From contig JAFDHG010000013.1 in NCBI GenBank assembly GCA_019308925.1, forward strand, positions 1-40,040: a stretch of 40,040 nucleotides of DNA, written 5' to 3'. The first letter of the stretch is position 1. Each line of letters begins with the position of its first letter. Source of the stretch: Deltaproteobacteria bacterium. Its GTDB lineage: Bacteria; Desulfobacterota; B13-G15; RBG-16-54-18. The translations under genes and the position numbers were made by a program. Under the pieces are notes generated by a model that was not told the DNA's origin, did not search any database, and was given only the letters and a program-made list of their open reading frames with translations. This document shows positions 23,937 to 30,838 of the stretch, one piece after another.

Positions 23937-24463
23937 TGGCGTCCCTTGGGTTGGAGGAAGTTGAGGCCAGCAAGAAATTGGCGGAACGTCTCCACCTTGC
24001 GGGGAAACACCTCAAGTGGTGACCAAAAGATCATGTCATAGACCAGGCCCTCACTTTTCACCACATAGATCTCAGCCTTTACCTCGGTCCCCTCCACCTG
24101 CCCCTCTAACACAGTTCTCAAGGCCTCTCTCCCGTTGACCTTCGCGGTGTCTTGGGCGATGATCTTCTTGCGCTCGAAGGCGATGAGCAGATGACGGGTG
24201 AGGTTGGGCAGGTCCAAATCCCTCTTCAATGGGCTCACATTTAACACGATGGTCGCCCCTTCCTGAGGATCCCAAAGGGCAAGATCTACCTCCTCCCAAG
24301 ACAATAACATCCAACCGCCCTGGGGGAGGAGGAGTTCAAAATATCCCTGGGGATCGCGATATCTCCCCCCCTCCACCAAATTTAAGGTAGGAGCACAACT
24401 TAACCACCAGAGGGGAAAAAGGAGAAAGGAAATTACCAGATATTTGAAATATAGTTTGGACAT
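23933..24463 (-). CDS. Putative outer-envelope lipoprotein heading the mla operon
   Basis: 176 residues. A signal peptide with lipobox L-S-C (Cys near residue 23) indicates lipidation. The mature part has G-Y-F-E-L-L-L-P-Q-G-W, a beta-rich fold recalling periplasmic proteins with an N-terminal P-x-G-W motif, but no family name can be given. It is the first gene of the operon with mlaE-mlaF-mlaD-era. It could serve as the missing outer-membrane or periplasmic partner (MlaA or MlaC role); that is context-based inference only. Confidence 0.75.
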   Translation of the reverse strand: MSKLYFKYLVISFLLFPLWWLSCAPTLNLVEGGRYRDPQGYFELLLPQGGWMLLSWEEVDLALWDPQEGATIVLNVSPLKRDLDLPNLTRHLLIAFERKKIIAQDTAKVNGREALRTVLEGQVEGTEVKAEIYVVKSEGLVYDMIFWSPLEVFPRKVETFRQFLAGLNFLQPKGRH

Positions 24464-24471
24464 TTTAAAAT

Positions 24472-24500
24472 ACCTTATAGGACTTCAAGGGTAAAGTCAA
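24472..24500 (-). promoter_or_regulatory. Promoter for the lipoprotein-mlaEFD-era operon
   Basis: Minus strand TTGACT (24500-24495), 17 bases, TAAGGT (24477-24472). The start codon at 24463 is only about nine bases from the -10 box, so the transcript may be almost leaderless. TATAAG two bases upstream is an alternative -10, with a 15-base spacer. Confidence 0.55.
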
Positions 24501-24530
24501 CCACATCAGACTCGGCTCCCTCTTTTGGAG

Positions 24531-24559
24531 TTGAAAGCAACGAGGTTATATGGTAATTG
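24531..24559 (+). promoter_or_regulatory. Promoter for ssb
   Basis: TTGAAA (24531-24536), 17 bases, TAATTG (24554-24559). The predicted start is about 28 bases before ATG 24594, with GAGGAGAGGAG as ribosome site. It diverges from the mla operon promoter. Confidence 0.55.
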
Positions 24560-24593
24560 TAGGTAGCCAAAGTTTGAGGAGAGGAGAAAAGAT

Positions 24594-25007
24594 ATGTTAG
24601 GAGTGAACAAGGTGATCTTGGTAGGGAATTTAGGGGCTGATCCTGAGGTCAGGTACTCCAGCACGGGGACTGCAGTTACCAGCTTCAGGATCGCCACCAG
24701 TGAAAACTGGACCAATAAGGAGGGAGAAAGGGAGACCAGAACCGAGTGGCATCGGGTGGTGGCCTTCGGAAAATTGGGGGAGATATGTGCGGAATATCTG
24801 AGTAAGGGGAGACAGGTATATGTGGAGGGGCGGCTCAGGTCCCGCTCATGGGAGGACAAAGAGGGCAACAAGAGGTGGGTAACAGAGGTGGCGGCCACCA
24901 ACATGGTGATGTTGGGGGCAGCTGGGGAACAGATCAAGGGGATGGAGGGTGAACCCGTAGAGGAACCTCCAGAGTTAACCAAGGAAGAAGACGACATCCC
25001 CTTTTGA
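24594..25007 (+). CDS. ssb: Single-stranded DNA-binding protein
   Basis: 137 residues. The OB fold has [17 protein letters not shown] at the start, [10 protein letters not shown], and Y-V-E-G-R-L. A short acidic linker leads to the C-terminal tip D-D-I-P-F that recruits repair and replication proteins, PriA among them. Single gene between the mla promoter and the convergent rodA. Confidence 0.96.
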   Translation: MLGVNKVILVGNLGADPEVRYSSTGTAVTSFRIATSENWTNKEGERETRTEWHRVVAFGKLGEICAEYLSKGRQVYVEGRLRSRSWEDKEGNKRWVTEVAATNMVMLGAAGEQIKGMEGEPVEEPPELTKEEDDIPF

Positions 25008-25044
25008 GATGAGTATGGACTCTGAAGGTATTTTAGGGCTTGCC

Positions 25045-25069
25045 TTCAGGGGGATTTGTCCCCCCTGAA
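25045..25069 (+). terminator. Strong hairpin after ssb, without a T tract
   Basis: TTCAGGGGG (25045-25053) pairs with CCCCCTGAA (25061-25069), nine bp around a 7-base loop, 38 bases after the ssb stop. No T run follows on either strand, so it may be a weak bidirectional terminator between convergent ssb and rodA, or a 3'-end stabiliser. Confidence 0.4.
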
Positions 25070-25080
25070 ACCCCATATAA

Positions 25081-25188
25081 GATAGGGTTCGAGGATTCTA
25101 GGATTCGAGGGTTCAAGGGTTTTATTTTTCACTAGAACCCTGGGCCCCTAGACCCCTTGAATCCTATGATTTAAATCCTTGAATCCTA
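25081..25188. repeat. Dispersed inverted-repeat element, copy A
   Basis: Built from variants of GGATTC(A/G)AGGGTTC and their reverse complements. It contains CACTAGAACCCTGG (25130-25143), also present at 37981-37994, and CTTGAATCCT words on the opposite arm. It lies between convergent ssb and rodA. A shorter related piece (CGAATCCTTGAATCCCC) occurs near 33512-33528. Confidence 0.65.
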
Positions 25189-25235
25189 TATTTTACATAG
25201 GCGGAGGTGAACCCAAGCCCTTATTTTCGTTTGGG

Positions 25236-26333
25236 TTAAAAGATATACCGCCTCGCCCTGACGTTAAGAAGGAGACCTATTCCCATTAAATTGACAATGG
25301 CAGAAGAACCGCCATAGCTTAAAAAGGGCAGGGGCAGACCTACTACAGGCATAATCCCCAAGACCATGCCCACATTTATCACTACATGCCAAAATATCAT
25401 GGCCGTTACCCCAAAGGCGAGGATGGCCCCATACCTATCCTTTGCCCTAACACTTATGTTGAGGCCCCAAAGGATCAGGGCTAAATAGAGGGCCAGGACC
25501 AGCCCACAGCCAACAAACCCCCACTCCTCTCCCACAACGGCGAAGATAAAATCCGTATGGTGCGCGGGAAGAAACTGGAGTTTACACTGGGTACCATGAA
25601 GATACCCCTTCCCCCATACTCCTCCAGAGCCGACAGCGATCTTGGACTGGATTATATGATAGCCTGCCCCTAAGGGATCCATATCGGGGTTTAAGAAGGT
25701 GAGGACCCTGGTGCGTTGATAATCCTTCAGCCCAGCCCAACAAAAAGGGGTGGCAATGATGACCACCATTAACAATATGATGAGGGATCGGAAGCGGATC
25801 TTGACGAACATGACTATGGAGAAAAAGATAAAGACCAAGACCAAGGCCGTCCCCAAATCAGGTTGCTTGGCGATCAGCAGGGTGGGCAGCAGGGTGATGA
25901 CCGCCGGGATGAAGAGTTCCCTCAGTCGATACCCCTCTTTCCTCTCATAATGAGCAAAATGGCTGGCGAGGGCGAGGATGAGGGCAATCTTCATTAGCTC
26001 CGAGGGCTGAAGGGTGAAAAGTCCTATCCTTATCCACCGTTGGACCCCCCCCACCACCATCGCATAGATGAGCACACAGACTATGGCCAGAAGGGCCAAG
26101 ATGTAAATGTGATAAGCAAACTCTTTATAATAGCGGTAGTCAACCAAAAATACCAGCAGGCCAAGAAATACCCCTATCCCCAACCAACAAAGCTGCCTCT
26201 GATAGAAGAGGAATTCCCCTCCAGGTAGGTTGATGGTGGCACTGTAGAGGTTGATGATCCCTATCGTCATCAGGGCAAGGGTCAGGGTGATCAGCTTACC
26301 ATCCAGTTGACCCCACAGCCTCCTGACGATCAT
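25236..26333 (-). CDS. rodA: RodA, SEDS-family peptidoglycan glycosyltransferase
   Basis: 365 residues and about ten membrane helices. SEDS signatures: V-D-Y-R-Y-Y near the start, Q-P-D-L-G-T-A, G-x-G-Y-L-H-G-T-Q after A-G-Y-H, and the C-terminal P-V-V-G-L-P-L-P-F-L-S-Y-G-G-S-S. It polymerises glycan strands with PBP2 during elongation. Its start overlaps the mrdA stop by four bases. Last gene of the mre operon. Confidence 0.95.
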   Translation of the reverse strand: MIVRRLWGQLDGKLITLTLALMTIGIINLYSATINLPGGEFLFYQRQLCWLGIGVFLGLLVFLVDYRYYKEFAYHIYILALLAIVCVLIYAMVVGGVQRWIRIGLFTLQPSELMKIALILALASHFAHYERKEGYRLRELFIPAVITLLPTLLIAKQPDLGTALVLVFIFFSIVMFVKIRFRSLIILLMVVIIATPFCWAGLKDYQRTRVLTFLNPDMDPLGAGYHIIQSKIAVGSGGVWGKGYLHGTQCKLQFLPAHHTDFIFAVVGEEWGFVGCGLVLALYLALILWGLNISVRAKDRYGAILAFGVTAMIFWHVVINVGMVLGIMPVVGLPLPFLSYGGSSAIVNLMGIGLLLNVRARRYIF

Positions 26334-28150
26334 TTTTCCCTTCGTTTAAGATATAGATATCTCCTTATCATCTCCCGGGCCAAGGGGGCGGCGGCAGAGC
26401 CCCCATGCCCTCCATGCTCGATCAACACCACCACCGCAATCTCAGGGTTATGGGCGGGGGCATAGGCCACAAACCATGCGTGATCTCGCGACTCATAGGG
26501 CATCTCCTCGGGCTTAGGCCTCCTCCCCCTCCCTCTGAGTTTGACCACCTGTGCGGTGCCCGTCTTCCCAGCTATCTCCACCCCAGCAAGGCGAGCAGCC
26601 CTACCCGTCCCATGATCGTCTTTGATTACGCCCACAAGTGCCTCCCTTATCTCATCCAAGGTCTCTGTGGAGACAGGAAGCCTTCCTATCTCCTGGGGTT
26701 GATAGTCCACCAGTTCCTTCTTGTCAATGTCCTCCACACGTTTTGCTATCTGCGGTTTGAGGAGGACCCCGCCGTTGGCAATGGAGCTGATGAGGTTGAG
26801 TAGTTGTAGGGGGGTTACCAAGATATAACTCTGACCTATGGCCATGGAAATGGTCTCTCCCGTATACCATTGCTCACCCAACCTCTCCCTCTTCCATTCC
26901 GCGCTGGGGATCAACCCCTTTTTCTCCCCCTTGAGGTCTATCTCCGTAAGCCTTCCGAGGCCGAAGCCCTTCGCATACCTGCTCAACTTCTCCACTCCCA
27001 ATCTCTCCCCCACTTGATAGAAGAATATATCGCACGACTCCACTAATCCTCTATGGAGCTTCACCGCCCCATGCCCCCCTCTCCGCCAGCACTGGTACCC
27101 CCTCTTTCCCAGGTAATAGATGCCGGAACAATAAAGGGTAGTCTTGGGGGTTATCACCCCCTCCTCCAAACCTGCCGCTGCTGTCACTATCTTGAAGACA
27201 GAGCCGGGAGAATAAAGCCCCTGGATCCCCCTGTTTTGCAGGGGGTGTAAGGGGTGGGAGACCAGCTCTTCCCACTCCTCGACCGATATCCCCTCGGCAA
27301 AGAGGGCTGGTTGGAAGGAAGGACTGCTGCAAAAGGCCAATATCTCACCAGTTGTGGGGTCCATAGCGATAATGGCCCCTGCCTTTTCGTCCAAGAGCTT
27401 CTCCCCGTACCTCTGCAGATCCAGGTCTATTGTCAAGTACAGATTGTGTCCGGGAATAGGGAAGACCTCTTTTAGGACCCGTACCTCTTTCCCCACAGCA
27501 TCAACCTCCACCTGTCTACCCCCATCGATCCCTCTCAGATGCCCCTCCCATTGCCATTCCACCCCGTATTTTCCCAGGCAGTCCCCCATCTTATAACCCT
27601 TTCTGCTTTTCAGCTCCTCCTTATCTATTTCCCCTACATAACCCAATATGTGGGCAGCCACTTCGCCATATGGATACGTCCTTATCGGCCTCATACTTAC
27701 CTCTACCCCAGGAAGATCCAATCTATAAGTCTTCAAAAGGCTCAATTCCTTCCAAGAGATGTCTGTCTTGATCTTTACCAGTTGAAACGGGGGACGATCC
27801 CTATCCTTTATCTTGCGCTCTATCTCCACAGGGGGAAGGTGCAGAAATCGGGAGAGCTTCTTGGTCAACCCTTTCAGGTCGTCCACATCCTCAGGCATCA
27901 CCATGGCATTAAAGGAGGTGTGATTATCTGCCAATATCCTTCCCTTCCTATCCATGATCATCCCCCGCACAGCGGGGATCTTCCTCAACCGTATCCTATT
28001 ATTTTCAGAGAGTAGCCGGAGTTCCTGTTCCTTAACTATCTGAAGATACCAAAGCCTTACAAAGATGAAGAAGAAGATGATGACGACGACGAAGACAAAA
28101 TACCTATGCCTCGGTCTAAATTCCTCTGGCTCCCGCCTTCTTAAGTCCAT
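26330..28150 (-). CDS. mrdA: Penicillin-binding protein 2 (MrdA), elongation transpeptidase
   Basis: 606 residues. A membrane anchor lies at about 20-40 and a pedestal domain at about 50-220. The transpeptidase has S-P-G-S-V-F-K (S-x-x-K nucleophile), a later S-x-N-type motif and K-T-G-T-A-Q near 535. It cross-links peptidoglycan for rod elongation, partner of RodA. It overlaps the end of mreD by 35 bases, unusually long, and rodA by four. Confidence 0.95.
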   Translation of the reverse strand: MDLRRREPEEFRPRHRYFVFVVVIIFFFIFVRLWYLQIVKEQELRLLSENNRIRLRKIPAVRGMIMDRKGRILADNHTSFNAMVMPEDVDDLKGLTKKLSRFLHLPPVEIERKIKDRDRPPFQLVKIKTDISWKELSLLKTYRLDLPGVEVSMRPIRTYPYGEVAAHILGYVGEIDKEELKSRKGYKMGDCLGKYGVEWQWEGHLRGIDGGRQVEVDAVGKEVRVLKEVFPIPGHNLYLTIDLDLQRYGEKLLDEKAGAIIAMDPTTGEILAFCSSPSFQPALFAEGISVEEWEELVSHPLHPLQNRGIQGLYSPGSVFKIVTAAAGLEEGVITPKTTLYCSGIYYLGKRGYQCWRRGGHGAVKLHRGLVESCDIFFYQVGERLGVEKLSRYAKGFGLGRLTEIDLKGEKKGLIPSAEWKRERLGEQWYTGETISMAIGQSYILVTPLQLLNLISSIANGGVLLKPQIAKRVEDIDKKELVDYQPQEIGRLPVSTETLDEIREALVGVIKDDHGTGRAARLAGVEIAGKTGTAQVVKLRGRGRRPKPEEMPYESRDHAWFVAYAPAHNPEIAVVVLIEHGGHGGSAAAPLAREMIRRYLYLKRREK

Positions 28151-28658
28151 GGCGGAAAATACCCCCTTCTCCCCTCTCCCCGAGGGCGAATATCTTTGGA
28201 GTTATGATAAGGACGACAGGGGCAAAGAACCCTGTACAAAGAATTTGCAAAAGGAAAGAACGAAAGAGGGTGGGAAAGGGGATATGTATACCTCCTCCGA
28301 TGAGCAAGACGACGGCCAACAGAAAACCATCGACTATCCCTCCAAGAAGTACCATCGCCATCTTGGATATCACGTTTGGGAAATAAAACCTTCCCGCTAT
28401 CAATGTGGTAAGGAAAAAGACCACCGTCTTGGAGAGGGCATTCAGGCCGATAACTCCTCCCGCTAACACATCTTGCAGCACACCTAGAACGAAAGAGAAA
28501 CCGCCTCCAAGGGAAAGGGAGTACTTAAGACCATAGACAATCACCACTATAAGGACCACATCGGGGCTGGGGAAACGGGTGGGGAGAAAACCCACGAGGG
28601 TGGTCTCCAACACCAACCACCCCACCCCAACAAAGAAAGGGAGTAGAACCCTGAACAA
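28116..28658 (-). CDS. mreD: Rod shape-determining protein MreD
   Basis: 180 residues with about five hydrophobic helices in the typical MreD arrangement (P-S-P-D-V-V-L-I, G-G-G-F-S-F-V-L-G-V-L-Q-D-V, G-L-N-A-L-S-K). The frame opens with TTG at 28658, AAGGGG being suitably placed before it. It lies five bases after mreC. Slightly longer than many MreD proteins because of a charged C-terminal tail overlapping mrdA. Confidence 0.9.
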   Translation of the reverse strand: MFRVLLPFFVGVGWLVLETTLVGFLPTRFPSPDVVLIVVIVYGLKYSLSLGGGFSFVLGVLQDVLAGGVIGLNALSKTVVFFLTTLIAGRFYFPNVISKMAMVLLGGIVDGFLLAVVLLIGGGIHIPFPTLFRSFLLQILCTGFFAPVVLIITPKIFALGERGEGGIFRHGLKKAGARGI

Positions 28659-28663
28659 GGCCT

Positions 28664-29494
28664 TTACCCCTTACCTTCTCCTGCTGGCTTTAAGATTACC
28701 AGCACCTCTTCCAGGCGGGAGAAGTCAGCGCTGGGGTTGACCTCTACCTCTTGAAAGAGGCCATATTCTTTCTTTTCTACCCTCACCACCGTTCCCATGA
28801 ACAGCCCTTTGGGGAAGATCCCACCGAGACCAGAGGTGACGATACGATCGCCGACCTGTATCTCATCCGTTCGAGAGACATACCTCAATTGACACCGAGG
28901 GCTACCCTCACCCTCCAAGATCCCCCTCGTTCTGGTCCGCTGTACCAGGGCATCCACTGAGGAATTTCGATCGATAATAAGCAAGATGATGGATGAACCC
29001 GTGGAGGTCCTGATCACCTGTCCAACCACCCCCTCCCAGATCACCACCGGCATCCCCTTTCGCACGCCGTCACGTCGCCCCTTGTTTATCACTATTGTCC
29101 TGAACCAAGCCGAGGGGGAGTAGGCGATGACCTCAGAGGGGATCATGGCAGCAGGGACCTGTTCCTTAAAGAGGAGGAGACGCCGCAAACGCCTGACAGC
29201 CTTGGCTGACTCCCTCAGCTCATCGTTCTCCCTCTGCAAGCGGTACACTTCACCCTGCAGACGAAGGTTTTCCTTTTTGAGGTCTACCAAAAGGATATAG
29301 CCTTGAAAGAGGTTAACCATGGAGTCGATGGTCCAATGAAAGGCTCGTTGACAGGGAGAGATAAATCTCAAGACTACGCTATGGAAGAGATCCCCCTCAT
29401 AGCGCCCACTTATCTGAATGGAGATGAGGGATACAGCGCATACAATAAGAAGGATAATGACGAGAGTGCCACGACGTCTCCTGAGGTCCACCAT
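28664..29494 (-). CDS. mreC: Rod shape-determining protein MreC
   Basis: 276 residues: an N-terminal membrane helix, a coiled coil (about 65-100), then beta domains with V-I-A-Y-S-P-S-A-W-F-R-T-I-V-I-N-K-G-R-R-D-G-V and V-T-S-G-L-G-G-I-F-P-K-G-L, both MreC hallmarks. It links PBP2-RodA to MreB. One base separates it from mreB. Confidence 0.95.
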   Translation of the reverse strand: MVDLRRRRGTLVIILLIVCAVSLISIQISGRYEGDLFHSVVLRFISPCQRAFHWTIDSMVNLFQGYILLVDLKKENLRLQGEVYRLQRENDELRESAKAVRRLRRLLLFKEQVPAAMIPSEVIAYSPSAWFRTIVINKGRRDGVRKGMPVVIWEGVVGQVIRTSTGSSIILLIIDRNSSVDALVQRTRTRGILEGEGSPRCQLRYVSRTDEIQVGDRIVTSGLGGIFPKGLFMGTVVRVEKKEYGLFQEVEVNPSADFSRLEEVLVILKPAGEGKG

Positions 29495-29495
29495 C

Positions 29496-30533
29496 CTAAT
29501 AATGGAGCGTCACCTCCCTCAGGAGATCCATATCATCCAATAGCTTACCCGATCCCATAACCACAGTACAGAGGGGATCGTCCACGATGGTTATGGGGAG
29601 GTTTATGACGTTGCGCAACAAGACATCTATATTTTTCAACAAGGCCCCGCCCCCGGTTAAAACTAACCCCTTATCGACGATATCAGAGGCCAGCTCCGGT
29701 GGAGTCCTCTCCAAGGTGATCCTTACCACATCCACGATGTCGTTCAGGGAGTCTGTAATGGCCTCCCTCACCTCCCCCACTGCCAGCTCCAAGGTCTTGG
29801 GAATACCTGAGACCAAATCCCTTCCTTTGATCTCCATTGTATCCGTGGCATCGTCGGTGGGGAAGGCATTTCCCAAATTGATCTTCACCAGTTCGGCAGT
29901 CCTCTCTCCAATGGAGAGATTATATTTCCTCTTCACATACTGAATGATGGCCTCATCCATCTTATCACCCCCCACCCGGATGGAATTGCTGGTGACGATT
30001 CCACCCAGGGAGATTACCGCCACCTCTGTGGTCCCTCCTCCTACATCCAAGATCATATTGCCCGAGGCCTCGGTAATGGGGAGTCCTGCCCCGATGGCCG
30101 CAGCCATTGGTTCATTGGCTAAGTAGACCTCCCTACACCCGGCCGACTCTGCTGACTCCTTCACCGCCCTCCTCTCCACCGGGGTGATCCCCGAGGGGAC
30201 ACAGACGACCACACGGGGGCGGACGAAGGATCTGCGATTGTGGGCCCTGAAGATAAAATAACGGAGCATCTGCTCTGTTATCTCAAAATCGGCGATGACC
30301 CCATCTTTCATCGGACGTATGGGGATGATATTCCCAGGGGTCCTTCCCAACATGCCCTTCGCCTCCTCCCCGATGGCGAGGATTTTCTGATTCCCCCTGG
30401 GGTCGCGATACACGGCCACGACCGAAGGCTCATTGGACACTATCCCCTTTCCCTTGACATAGACCAAGGTGTTGGCTGTCCCGAGATCAATGGCCAGATC
30501 GGTGGAAAAGAGGCTCATAACAGCATCAAACAT
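29496..30533 (-). CDS. mreB: MreB, actin-like cell-shape protein
   Basis: 345 residues: A-I-D-L-G-T-A-N-T-L-V-Y (phosphate 1), I-L-D-V-G-G-G-T-T-E-V-A (phosphate 2) and the adenosine motif V-L-T-G-G-G-A-L-L. It polymerises under the membrane and guides the elongasome. The frame is open to 30557, but GGGGGAG (30537-30543) immediately precedes ATG 30533 and M-F-D-A-V-M-S-L-F-S-T-D is the usual MreB start. First gene of mreB-mreC-mreD-mrdA-rodA. Confidence 0.97.
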   Translation of the reverse strand: MFDAVMSLFSTDLAIDLGTANTLVYVKGKGIVSNEPSVVAVYRDPRGNQKILAIGEEAKGMLGRTPGNIIPIRPMKDGVIADFEITEQMLRYFIFRAHNRRSFVRPRVVVCVPSGITPVERRAVKESAESAGCREVYLANEPMAAAIGAGLPITEASGNMILDVGGGTTEVAVISLGGIVTSNSIRVGGDKMDEAIIQYVKRKYNLSIGERTAELVKINLGNAFPTDDATDTMEIKGRDLVSGIPKTLELAVGEVREAITDSLNDIVDVVRITLERTPPELASDIVDKGLVLTGGGALLKNIDVLLRNVINLPITIVDDPLCTVVMGSGKLLDDMDLLREVTLHY

Positions 30534-30560
30534 AATCTCCCCCTTTTTTATATACAATAT

Positions 30561-30589
30561 AACCTAACAAATAAGCCCCTCAGAATCAA
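30561..30589 (-). promoter_or_regulatory. Promoter for the mreB operon
   Basis: Minus strand TTGATT (30589-30584), 17 bases, TAGGTT (30566-30561). The predicted start is about 20 bases ahead of ATG 30533. It diverges from the iorAB promoter, with 31 bases between the -35 boxes. Confidence 0.55.
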
Positions 30590-30620
30590 GAGGAAATGAA
30601 GGCCCTTTTAACAAAAAAGG

Positions 30621-30649
30621 TTGACTTCCCTTGCCCCTTGTGATAGAAG
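30621..30649 (+). promoter_or_regulatory. Promoter for the iorAB leader
   Basis: TTGACT (30621-30626), 17 bases, TAGAAG (30644-30649). The predicted start at about 30656 lies just before AAAGGAG (30658-30664), the ribosome site of the leader peptide. iorA itself is about 180 bases downstream, leaving space for the attenuator. Confidence 0.65.
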
Positions 30650-30671
30650 TCTACCATAAAGGAGCGTAATA

Positions 30672-30716
30672 ATGGTCAGGTACTCTTGCCTCAATTGGTG
30701 GCGTAAGGAAAAATAG
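30672..30716 (+). CDS. Candidate tryptophan leader peptide (14 aa) of iorAB
   Basis: ATG 30672 to TAG 30714-30716 encodes MVRYSCLNWWRKEK. It has a full Shine-Dalgarno (AAAGGAG, 30658-30664) seven bases upstream and lies directly downstream of a promoter. Two adjacent Trp codons (30696-30701) sit four codons before the end, as in trpL of enteric bacteria, whose WW also lies shortly before the stop. The stop is five bases before the first arm of the antiterminator. The function is inferred: ribosome stalling at the Trp codons would sense charged tRNA-Trp. Confidence 0.65.
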   Translation: MVRYSCLNWWRKEK

Positions 30717-30720
30717 AGGG

Positions 30721-30814
30721 GGAGTGGCCTGGCCAATGAAGTAACTGAGAGATAAAGAAGGAAAAGACAAGGGGGTCATAGGCCACTTCAAAAGGCTTAT
30801 GGCCCTAATTTTTT
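30721..30814 (+). promoter_or_regulatory. Attenuator: mutually exclusive antiterminator and terminator hairpins before iorA
   Basis: Arm 2 (30721-30730, GGAGTGGCCT) pairs with arm 3 (30780-30789, AGGCCACTTC) over ten bp, including one G-U. Arm 3 can instead pair with arm 4 (TGGCC at 30800-30804, plus TA at 30806-30807 after a one-base bulge), which is followed by TTTTTT (30809-30814), a rho-independent terminator. The structures share A780-A785 and so exclude each other. A ribosome held at the Trp codons leaves arm 2 free (antitermination); one at the leader stop would cover arm 2 (termination). iorA starts 25 bases after the T run. Pairings were found by eye; energies were not computed. Confidence 0.6.
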
Positions 30815-30838
30815 GACCACTTGTGCGGGGTTGAGGAG

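Noticed and set aside
25081-25188. CRISPR-like repetition in the ssb-rodA gap
   Set aside because: Words are short, unequal and present in both orientations, with no regular spacers and no cas genes.
30725-30735. TGGCC-T-GGCCA palindrome as an operator upstream of iorA
   Set aside because: It has only a one-base centre and lies inside arm 2 of the attenuator, which explains the sequence better.
30821-30838. TTG start of iorA
   Set aside because: No ribosome site ahead, and it lies seven bases after the attenuator T tract; ATG 30839 follows a purine-rich site.
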